A program made the position numbers and the translations under genes. Below the pieces are notes generated by a model. The model did not search any database and was not told where the DNA came from. It saw nothing but the letters and a program-made list of their open reading frames with translations. Below, in pieces: positions 1-12,200 of a stretch of DNA of 64,000 bases (within the stretch, counting starts at the first letter, position 1; each line of letters opens with the position of its first letter). This stretch comes from Patiria miniata (lineage: Eukaryota > Echinodermata > Asteroidea > Valvatida > Asterinidae). The stretch is taken from positions 14,855,730 through 14,919,729 of the forward strand of contig NW_024037059.1 in assembly GCF_015706575.1 (NCBI RefSeq), in the 5' to 3' direction.

Positions 1-251
1 TTGCACTGTCAAGATTCTGTTATACTATTCAGAATATAGACCCACTCCTACAGCCACACTCTTAGCAATCACTGAGGTGGTATCATGCTATTTTGAAGCC
101 TTCAAACCACACTCGATGGTTTTTTGTGCAAGATGCATGCATTAAAGAAAATTGAAATTGGAGACAGCTGGACTTTTGTTCCTCGGTCATTTACAAACAG
201 ATCCCTGTTTTTTCCCCTATTCATTCCACCTGTAGGTCTCCCACTTAACAG

Positions 252-3200
252 GTGGCGCATCCAACGGCAATTCAGCCTCAGCCAATCAGAGCATAGTCCC
301 ATCAGCCTGGCGTAAACCCCAGCTGTCCATGCGTCGGACCAGAGAGAGACTGGTCAACGTACTCAACGCGCTGGGCCAGAAGGTTGGGCTACCCAGAAGC
401 CCATCGGTGAGTTGAGCAGTTATTCCTTCATCATTAAAGTGTCTTCTTCTTTCACAGTGAATTCTTATGCCAAATTCATTTGTGGTGGTTCCAGAGTGGC
501 GTATCCTCTTCCTGTAGTACTTCCAACGCGTGACCTTTGACACTCCACGTTGGCCTTTTTTCGTAAATCCGATCGACGTTAGACTTGGTACACACTTTGA
601 CTACCACCCACAGATGGTCGTGGAAGAAATTCGTGATCTTGATGTCATCAGGTGTCATGTTACGTCACATTAAAGATGCATATTTTCCCCATAGGTTTTG
701 TACACGTTTTTCTTCAAACCATACTCCTTGGCACTTTCATATGTCTGATTGACTTTAGACTTGACGGTCCCTGATGATGTGTTACAGATGGAAATTGAAG
801 TAACTTCATCAAGACGTCATCACCATTTCATGTGACGTCGCATTAAAAGGGCATTTTCTAAGGCCTCTATTTACAGAACCATAGGTCTGATTGGATTGTT
901 ACATGATATGTACCCATACCTGGATGTGTTACACTACAGATGAAAATTCAAGTGACGACATCATCAAATGCCATGTGACATCCATTAAAGGGGCACTTTT
1001 CTATTAAAGGCCTATATCTACAGAACTATATGCTGGATTTGGTTGCAACTTGATATGTACATGTAATGTGCTGTTATAGATGACATTTGTAGCGACGTCA
1101 CTAATTGTTCATCATGTGCACAGAGTATTTCAAATATCCGAAACAGCTTGTGTTTGTACACAAACACATTTCTAGTTCATATTTGTTTTGGTCCCTCTTC
1201 AGGTGATATTCAGTTCCACCAGTGACATCACCCAGGAGCGACAGAACAGTCTCTGCTCCTCCTCAGAATCCACCTCCCTGGTGGACGCCATGAACTCTGA
1301 CAGCAAGCAGGAGGAAGGAGGCGACATCCCGCTGCTTAAAGTCTTTGATTTCTTGGAAGGGGAGGAAGGGGAACAAGGGGTAAGTTGTGGGGTGTGGGTG
1401 GGGGTGAGTTTTGGGGGTGGTGGGAGGAGGGAGGCAGACAGAGCTAGTGTTGATTTCAGTCTTACGAGGCTCAATCTACTATCCATAATCAAAATCCCAA
1501 GTGCATGAACTGCTACGTCTTTTACTCAGGCTTTAACCCTTCTATACCACCTATTATTCAGTATACATGTTCGACTTAGAATAAAATGACTTCAGTGCCA
1601 ATCATACAGGGTGAGTCCAAAAAAGCGGAACCCAAACCCCAAAAATTATATTTCATATTTAAAAAAAACATTTAGCACCAATAATAATAATGACTGGAAA
1701 GCAAATTTCATAAGCTACTTTTGGATGAATACAATTACTGAAATTGGTCAATCCGTTTAAAAAATATGACCATTTGAACACAATGACCCTAAAACCTGTC
1801 TCGTCCAAAATATGCGATTTCAACAATCGTCGTCACAATTGTCTTCAAACATCACCAGCGATGAAATCTGAGTTTAAACGTTAACAATATGCAACAAAGT
1901 CCTTTTGAAGGCCCGTCTTTTAAAAAAGTCAATTTTATAAATCATATTGTTTGCCTAACCGGGGTTGTTAATCAAAATATTGTGTGCTACAGTTGGTGAC
2001 AGTTGTTGAAACAAGTATTCTGTGTCATTTTCTTTGTTGTTCCAAACAGTCAAAACACACAATAAATTGATTTTTTTGGACGAGACAGGTTTTAGGGTCA
2101 TTGCGTTTAAATGGTGATATTCTTTGAACGGACTTAGCAATTTCATTAATTTTTTCCATCTAAAACTAGCTTTTGAACTTGGCTTTCCAGTCATTATTAT
2201 TTTTGGTGCTACATATTTTTTAAATATGAAATACACTTTTGGGGGTTTGGGTTCCACTTTTTTTTACTCACCCTGTAGCTAAGGGAGGTTTTCTTGTTTC
2301 CAATAAATTAACATGTCATAACTGTGAATGATTGAAGATTTTTCACCGGTCTTTTAGGATGAGAAGGGTTTCAAGTTCAACTGGTACCACAGCCGCATGT
2401 CCTTGGAGGAGATGGACCCTACCAACAACCCTAACCCTGACAGTGAGGACATCAAAGATGAGTCCTCAGATGATGAGGTAAGCATATTCACGTCAGGCTT
2501 GAGTGCCGCTAAAACCTGGGCCCAATTTCACGGATCTGCAGAAAATTGTGCTTAGCGATCATATATGCTAAGCAGCAATCAGCTGGGTACCAGTGACAAG
2601 TAACATACATACCATGACATTTTGGTCGGTAACCTGTGTTTGCTAAGCAAACTTTTTCTGTGTTTAACGCGTTTCTGTGCTTAATTAAGCAACTACAACC
2701 TGTAGTACCAGCTGAGTACCAGTCACAAGTAACATACATGGCATGACATTTTAGCCGGTAACCTGTAGTTGCTAAGCAAACATTTTCTGTGTTTAACGCG
2801 TTTCTGTGCTTAAGCAACTACAACCTGTAGTTGCTAAGCAAACATTTTCTGTGTTTAACGCGTTTCTGTGCTTAAGCAGCAAGCAGCTCAAGCTGTTTTA
2901 TCCTACCAAATGTTTGTCCTCTCTGAATGTTCCCACATTACCATGTCCAAGTTTTATAGTATCTCTATTACTGTTTATTGGATCACTTTTAAGTGAGCTA
3001 TCTTGCCGTTTCTTTTCAGAACTCGGATCTGCCTGGTGCCGAAGAGAATTCAGCCAGTCTGGATGCGGCCTCCAGCATGCGCAATCTGTACTCGGCAGAC
3101 GCGGGACCAGCCTTGGATCCAATGGACAACAGAAGCAGTCCGACACCATCCAATGCAAGGTACAGCCACCATTCTAAAGCCGCGTCTGATTTATGTGGCT

Positions 3201-6200
3201 AGGACTTACAATAACACATGCATCTATGGAAGCAGCCAAAGTTACTGACGGCTGTTTTATGGGTGACTATCAAAATCATTAGTCTATGTAATAGACCCAT
3301 GGCGAATGCCATGGGTCTATGATATGTGAGCAGATTCGCTGATTAATTAGGCAAGACCCCGCCTCTTGACCTCCTAGATTTTGACCAATCAGCGGGCGCT
3401 TTCTATATCGGGTCTTCGGTCATTCACCCGTTGCGCGTTATAGACAATGGATTAAAAAGCCCTGCGTCACGCACTCTGTATCATGTTACGCGATAACGCA
3501 CCCGGCTGTTGTTGCATTACAAAACACTGCATTCTGCGAATTGACCAACCAAACGTTTAGTCCTGATTTGGGAATGAAATGACGTCACGATTTAGTAAAG
3601 TCGACTCCGATTGGCTGAGGCGCGAGATCGCATAAATCTGCATGCTTTGATATATCAGACGTTTAGACAGGAGTCTGGGCTCCGTCGATAACGGGTGATA
3701 CTCAGACTACAAAAACATATGATTAACCCAAAATGATGTCACTTCTACTTTCGTTTCTGACATACAGTAGCACCAGCGATCTCGACAGCATCGCCAATTC
3801 CCCCGTTGCCCTGACAACCACCCACTCCTCCTCCTTCCTGTACATCCCCGTGGACGAAGTGGAAGAGGCCTGGCGGGCCCACGTCGACAACGTCATGCGG
3901 GACCTGAGCGGCCGCTGCGCCGTCAACACGTTCCATGTCTTCACGCAGCTCTACAAGGTCATGCAGCAACGTTTCTGTAACCTCACCAGGGAGGCTTGCA
4001 ACTATCTCGGGGACAAACTCAGAGATATTGCTCTTCAATTCCATATCCTTTGTAAAAAAAAGTCTTGCATTTTTGATTATTCTTGGACTAATTTCATAGA
4101 GATGCGTTCCATGGAAATTTGTTAAGCATAGAATATATGTGCTTAGCTTAAATGGTAACCTGCCTACATTTTATGTAATTTTAATCACTGGCGCTCAGCA
4201 GGTTTTTGCTTACCATCTGTATTATGCTAAGCAGTGTTTCTACCCGGCTCCATTAAACCAGCACATGCTATGTTAATAAATACAAAGTTGGTAACCGCAC
4301 ACCAATGTTCTCACAGCTCATGAAATTGGATTGGTTTCTTTAGACTCCATACACGATTGAAAGAGGGCGCTCTTTATAAGTTATGTCGAAATCATGTGAA
4401 GGACACTTTGTTGATTAATGCATGTCCTTGGTGTTTGACTTTTGAGAGGCAATACGGGTTCCAAATGTCCTTCGATGTCGGCACTCTAGACTAGCATCTG
4501 GTACCCTGTCTCTCCTTAACACATCTCACTCAGTACCCTAGATCTCCTGACTACCCACGCCGAGTGCCCCTATGTCTACATTGACACTGAGACGCTGGTG
4601 GCTTGCCGACTGCTAGAGAGACACAAGTACTGTGTGATTGAGCTGCATGAACACTATGACACTTACATCTCCAAGAGAGATCTGACGGTTGAGGTCAGTT
4701 GAATTCCTTGGGATGTAATTTTTTCTAACCCAGTTACTTACGGCATACAGTAAACTCCGGCTAAACCGGCACTCTCGGGACCCAAGAATTTGTGACGACT
4801 TACGCGAATGGCGATATCTGCTGTAAGTCGTCATTTTGCCGACTTACATGAACGGTCTTTTGCACACATGATTCATTGCACTAATTGGCTTCGATTTACC
4901 CTGGATTATCTCCTTAATGCTTGAGTTGAATCCAGCAAATTAATCCTTGAATTGTATCATCATGTTTGGGGTATTGATAGTGGAGACCACGATACATATG
5001 TACATGCACAGTAACAAATTAAATACGTGCGTGATCTGGTATATACCACGCACGCATTGACCGCAGCAGTCATTCAATAAGACGAACCCCAAAATGGACA
5101 GAGCGCATGCGTACAGCCTAGAGGGGGTACTGGTATTGATATGCTCACGATGCATATGCGATGTATGCAGTAGGACACCGTTTTTCGACACCGATGCATG
5201 CAGCGATCACGGGCCGTGCCAAACCACTTTTCACTCGACACTTTGCCAACCGCAGTACAGGAAGTCGATGCCAATGCGTGATTTGTTGAATGCCGACTTA
5301 CACAAAGGATTTTGTAATGCTTTTTATGGAAAGGAGAGAGAGAGTAACACGACGACTTGAGCGAAATGGTGACTTATAAAAGCCAACTTAGAAATTAAAA
5401 ATTCAGTGGAAATGCATTACGGACAATCTGGACTTTAGTCAGACGGCCGACTTGAGCGATTTGACGAGTTGTACGATGTCGGTTTAGCCGGAGTTTACTG
5501 TATTCTCAATAATTTCTGTGACTTTGTGAGAAAATTCTTTGGCTTACGTGTGCTGGATTTGAACCTTTCATCTGAAGTTATTTGTGCAGATATACATGTA
5601 TGACCATGTTATGTAACATTTTTTATTTATTTAAACTTCTAAAGCAAATTTCCCCTCGGTATACCTTGCTTAGGGTACATCTTGTTCTGTTTAAGCAACA
5701 TCAAGATTTGTTGGGGGAAAACACAAAAATATTGATAAATTTGTATGCAATAACAACTTGTATTTCTTCTTGTAGTGTTTGGATTCCATCAAGGCATCAC
5801 TAAAAATGCAGAGTCTAGGAGCTCAGGTAAGTTGTCACCATTTATTACAAACTTGTCATATATTGTTATTGGTATCATGAGGCGGTAAATTGTTCTTCAA
5901 AAGGCTTCATTTCAAGAAAGTTATTGGTTGCTTGTATCAATTGTTTACCCAACATACAGGATTTTTTTTGCACTTTTTAGACTTCTAAACACCTAGTTTC
6001 GAGTAAAATATAAATATTGTTGAAACAAATAACTGACGTTTAAGCACTCAAAACCTGAACATAGTCTTTGAAACAGCTTGTATTACGCCAAAACCTTTAT
6101 CAGGTGTTTCATATTTTTATAGATACTAAAAACCCTAAAGTTTTGATGACTGTTTTTTTTCCACTTATTTTGTGTATAGGATATGTCTGGACCAACAGGG

Positions 6201-9200
6201 GATGAACAGGTAAGAATAAACCCTACGCTAAGGCTGATTATATTTGAAGTTTTAACACTCTGTATTAGGTCTGATTATCATAGGCCCAATTCTAATCTGG
6301 TAAGTGCCTCATAAAAAAAATTAACATTCCCCCACTATCCAGAATTAAGTTAAAAGAAATTTACCTGCCGAAGCCGAATTTGAATTTTTACCCAAGAATA
6401 AGCCAGTTCAGTATCTCGGTGAAGTATTCCAGGTCAAAAGTCATTCAGGATAAATTCGCTGACGCGATGCTTTGCGAATGCCCATGTGCTCGTAATTAAA
6501 GAGGTTGTGGAATGCTCGAAGACATATCCGTCATTTTTCGGGTATATGTAGCCTAAGGTGTGATGAAATAAATACGACTATTGTGTCTGTCATGAAATGA
6601 ATACAAAAGGTACTTTTGAGAGCTGTTTCTCAGGTCCTGTTTCGACCCGAACGTGCAATTTGTGTAAAAGTCGTCGTTGGGGGCAGCAAACAAAACATAG
6701 TAAATCGTGACGTAATAGACAGGACTCCCTATGCAGCGTAGTATAAACGAGTCCTGTCAATTACGTCACGATTTTTCTGATTTTACGAAGAACCCGACGA
6801 CTGTTGATTTCAATTATGCGCTCGCCGACCATCAAATTACTCGATGAATTTCAGTTTTATAAAACATATAAACGCACATTACAAAAGAATGGGTGTTTGT
6901 CATTATGATATATATGGGTCTACTCTACAATAAAAAAATATAAAAAACAAAACGACTTTCAGCATTCCACAACCTTTTTAACGCACTAGCATCATGCAAC
7001 TGTCTACTCGCGCGTTCATGCGTCTTCGATGAGCGTTCGATTATCCTGAATGACCTGTAACCCATATCATTGTGGGCATGCGCAGTTGAAATACTGAACT
7101 GGCTTATTGTATCAACTGGACACTGTTAAGGTTAGTAGCATTTGAAAATAGCATTTGTCATCAGAAACAATAACAAAAATATCTCATTTGCATAATAGCA
7201 TTTGGCAGATGTACATTTTTATATTGGGTTCTTGTAATATTATAGGCACTGTAACTCAATGTTTTCTAAGAACTTGTGGAAAAAATCACACAAGTTAACC
7301 CAAAACGTCTTTCTCACAGGTGCAGGTGTCTTACCCTAAACCAATTGTTCGGTAGGGTCGGGTTTACTGGTTCGAAACTTATACCAGCATATTATAAACC
7401 CATCATTAAAATGTCATTAATGATAATGGTTATTCAGCAGTACTAAACATCCTTTGACTTCCACGTAACCAGACTTTAAGCATGAGTTTTGTACTAACCA
7501 AGTAACATTTTATCCTGATCTACTGACACACTCTATCCCACTGGGGCAGGAAATGACTCATATTAACACCGTAAGTACATACAGATCTGTCATTCCTCAT
7601 CGATGTATCTTCCCATTCCATTCCATGCTTTCAAGAGTTTGAACTCTGCTGGTATCAATGGCTTCGAAAGACAGAGTTTTACAGATTCATTTGTTCCCCA
7701 AGCCTTGGCCCATCCATCCATTTGCAGCAAGGCTAAGATTCAAAAGTTGAGCGCCCATCTATCCATACCAAATCTTATACCAAATCTTATACCCATCTGA
7801 CATCAAGCTCAGGCTTGTCCGAATCACTGGGCTACGGCTGGCAATAACGCACAAGTCTATGGAAAGTGGCTGCAGCCGCTAGCCAATGGCTTCCTTAGGT
7901 GCGCGTGTTAAATACAGTGGAACGCCGCTTTAACGAACATCGTGGGATCCACAGAAATTGTTTGTAATATCGATTGTTCGGTATAGCGATTTTCACACAT
8001 TTTTAGTGTTGCCCTCTTTTGATCATTGTTATTGTGTAGTTGCATACAAACACGCGCGGTGTCGAAAAACGTGTCTATTAATATTTCCAATTCCGTAGCA
8101 GAACTTCACCAAGTTAGCCCTGGTAGTTACTGAAAGACGACTTCGAACACGTGTGACTATTGAATCATGTAATTACATGTACACAGTTTTTGAGCTTACA
8201 TGGGTGGCTTTTTCCTACTATTCGTTGGGGAAATAATAGCCATTTGTCGCTCTTCTGTTGACATTTCTAACAACAATGTTCGTCACGTTTTGTACACAAA
8301 AATTTGGGAGCCAAGGTTGATGTTCGGTATAGCCGAATGTTCGGTATAGCGGTGTTCGGTATAGCGACGTTCCACTGTACAGCCAAGTGATTCGGACTGA
8401 GCCTATTTATGATTTTGACTCGTTGGTAGTTTGTTTGTAGCATCTATCCTCCAGTAATCCTTCCAGTACCATTGTGCTTGCCTTGCTTGCGTACCAAATT
8501 TGATATTTCAATATCATTACAATGTGCAACCCCTGGATGTCATTTTCTCATCAGAATGCAAGAGGCGATTTTTAAGAGGCGGTCACGCTAATAAATCGTC
8601 TCTGTTTCTGTGTTCATTTTGAATGCAAAATTGCATCCTTTGGTTTCACAGTTTCGGCATGACTACATTGTAGCATTTTATTTGGAAGATAGTTTGGTTA
8701 TGCTTTCGGTAACAATTTTGTTGCATTTTTGAGACATTTTTATTTGGGACATTTTTATTTGGTCAGGAGCTTCGAGTTCATTTCAATGTTGCTATCATTA
8801 ATTGTAGTTTTCATAGCAGTGATAGTGAGTAGTTCAGGACGTACAATTTGTACATGTTTTGAAAAGTATTTCACTTGTAGCTGTTTATATCTGATCAATG
8901 TTTCCCTGTGAATGTTATTGAAATTATATCATTACATTTAATTGTTAAAGTCGGTTTTTTTTAATGAAAGATTGGAAAGGTATGATGGAAGGAAGCCAGT
9001 TTTGAGAACCTGATCTACAGCGTGTGTCAATAAAAACGCAGGATTAGAAACAAAAATATTAAGAATATAAACCACCCCTATTCATCATAATGTTAACCCT
9101 CTTTTCAAAGTACCTTTCCTTCTCTTCACTATGCTTTTTATCCCATCTCATTTGGACAATCCTGTCCAGAGATAGAGTACATTGAAGAAGGGTTATAAAT

Positions 9201-12200
9201 TCCAAGCTGGTCTGATTTGTGAAATCACACATACCTAATGAAAGGTTTGAATTCAGTACAGGTGAAAGTATTTATGGATCACAAAGAAGGACACGTGTGG
9301 CAGGATTAGGCTTACATAATCCTTTAGTCCACAATCAATGTTATTAGTCAATAATTCATGATGCTTTGAAACAATGATAGTCCAGTTATTAAATTTAAGT
9401 GATACTTATCATCAGTTGTTTCAAAGAAAGTTTTGTTCTGGTTTAATTGTCTTCAATGCATACCTGCATTGTACATAACTGGTCGTTGTGTTAAGGTCAT
9501 TGAATCAGACCAACCCGCTTCAGAAGGGCTTCACAAAACTTGTCATAACTTTTGAACCAAAAGTCCAAATTCCACCAAAAAAAAATCTTGTCAAAGATGA
9601 AATTATGGACAATCAAATCCTTATCAAATTAGGCACACCAGTAGCATAATTTTCTCAGAAAAAAAATCGCTTTGAATCCTGCGTTTTTATTGACACACGC
9701 TGTATTTACATGTTTTAAATTTTTTGCCCTTTTTTATGGAAGCATAGATTCTTAAATCTATGATCATTACTGTGATTTTGCATTTAATATGATGTCATGA
9801 TAGGTTCTTTCTTGTCTAAACCTGAGCCGTCCAAATGTTTTATTCCATTTGAGTGACTGCATTTTTAGTCATGATGACTATAGGGTTTCACCTGCATAGT
9901 CGGAGCCCCATTATGCCATGCTGAACTTCAAACATATTGTAAGAAAGCTGCTTAGCTCACATATTCAATCAAACATTGCTATACATACCATGTTTCTTTT
10001 TTGATTTAACAAAGTTACCAAAATTGTGTCAAATTTAATTTTTTGTTATGGAGAACTTTCTGAAGTGCTTGTTTCTGTAAATTTAAGCCAACTTCTGTGT
10101 TTTTTTTTCTGTTTGGTAGCAAATTGAGCTGTGTCGTCGACTGTACCGTCTGTACTTCCAGTTACGCATGTTGTTTGACAGCTATTGCAAGCTGATACAG
10201 ACTCTGAATGCTGCTCGTCAGGCGCTAAAGGTAAGCACTGCAGATTGGACAAACCTTGAGAAGAGTAAAGGCTGGCAAGGTGCGAACAAGGGGGCCAATT
10301 GTCCGCCAACAATATTGATAAACATTAACAACAACGGGCAACAATCTTACCAAGTTCTTCGATAATGTTTTCAAAAATGAGGAGTCACATACAGTAAAAG
10401 TCATGCAGCTGAAATTCATCATTTTCTACATCAAAACTCCCCGGCTACTCTAAGTACCAATGGCAAAATTTCAGCTCCAGCCACGGGTAAATTGGATTAG
10501 ATTAGATTATTCAGAACATTTGTTTCCATACCTTCAAAAATATAAATGATACAATCATGAAAAACACTTAAAGATATAGTCCATCATTTGTATTTCGTGC
10601 ATTTTGTTCGTTTGAAGCAACAAAAGTGCTCAAAATCTAAAGAAGGGTACTAACAACTAACCTGATGAAGTTTCAGCTCAGCTTCAGCTGTATATTCCGA
10701 GAAAAACAGCATTCTAAGATCTCAATTTCAAATCAAAAGTTGCTGAATGATGTTTTGAATTGCTTGAATTCAGCGTCCGAGACGCGTTCTCACTGAGCCG
10801 ATTGCAGCTATACGCGATGTGGCGCACTGATCCGACGAATTATAGCAACCGCGCGTGCGTGTGCGTCGTGCCAATGCTTGCGCGCGCTTCGCCGAATAAC
10901 AAAACGAACTACTAATTTATATTTTCCTACGGTGCGTCTTAAGACGCACCGTTGGAAAGGCCTTCTTTCGTTGATTACTTCAAAATGACAGCTTGCCAGA
11001 AAGAACAATTTCACAGGGGGTTTAGTCCCCTTACTATCTTTCAACCTAGTATGTTTTTAACAATAATTACGCCAATAATTTCGGATGACTGCAAATGATG
11101 GACTGTAGCTTTAATGTGACAAAGAAGAACAGTGAGAACAAAATGGACAATTAAGTAGAAATATGTAAATGCATATATCAATAGAAATCGAATAGATAAT
11201 TGTTTTCAATGATTTTAAAAGCCGCTACCCAAACACTTACACTTGTAGTACTGGGCATCGCCATATTGACGACAGGTTTTCAATGACATTATCGTTTCCC
11301 CTTGGGGTAGGCACATTTACGGGGGCCTTTCTAACATTCACGCTGACATTGGAACACACCCCTCGTTTTCATTAGTTAATTGTAATATAAGAACATGTAG
11401 TAGTCCTTTTTCCTTTTTTTTTCTATGCAACCAGGTGACTGATTATTCCCAAGACGTCTCAGCAGCCAAGGAGGAGCTGATCCAGGCCTCTGAGGAGCTC
11501 GAGAGTGGCCAGGCTTCCTTGTCTCCTGAGGTAGATACCTCTAGGATGTCACCAGAGACGGCGCTGAGAACTCTGGCTGAACATCTTGGGAATAGACAGC
11601 TACGTCTTGCTCTTAGACTGCTGCACGTCTACAGGTAAAACTCACCTTATACCAATAAATATTTGTTCCTGCTTGTTATATCCATTGCCAAATTCAAGCA
11701 TCAGCTCCCAAGGGTTTATAATCGAGGTACTTGGAATGGTTCACAAATCCACCACAAGTCAGCTAGTCGCAAGTCAACTCACAAGTTGTGCAAATGAACT
11801 GTTACATTCCTTGCTTGCTAGTTCTAACATCCTAACAAAGTGACAATCGATGAAATTTCATCTTCAGACAAGTAAATATTTCTTGAAGCAAGAGTCTGAT
11901 TTCCATGGATCTGATATTTCTTTTGTTTGCAGGTCCATGTGGTCAGGTGACCTGTTTGGATCCAGTGAGGAAGACGACTTGGATGTTCTTTTGGCGCTGT
12001 TTTGCAAGCACCTGTCTGAGGGCAAAACAGGTGAACTAGATCTGAATCATTTACTTTGCAGTTGACTGAATGTCATGTTATTATTAAAGTAGTGATGTCT
12101 GAGGCATTGTTAGAACAGTCTTACCAGCTTGTTCTTGAGGATTGCGGTTGATAAGGGCTTTGTCTCTTAGAGTTTTGAGGTTGTGAGACGAACCAATCAT

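Noticed and set aside
1199-1492. Minus-strand frame opposite a Furry exon
   Set aside because: It is the complement of a coding exon and a G-rich intron start; it has no independent support.
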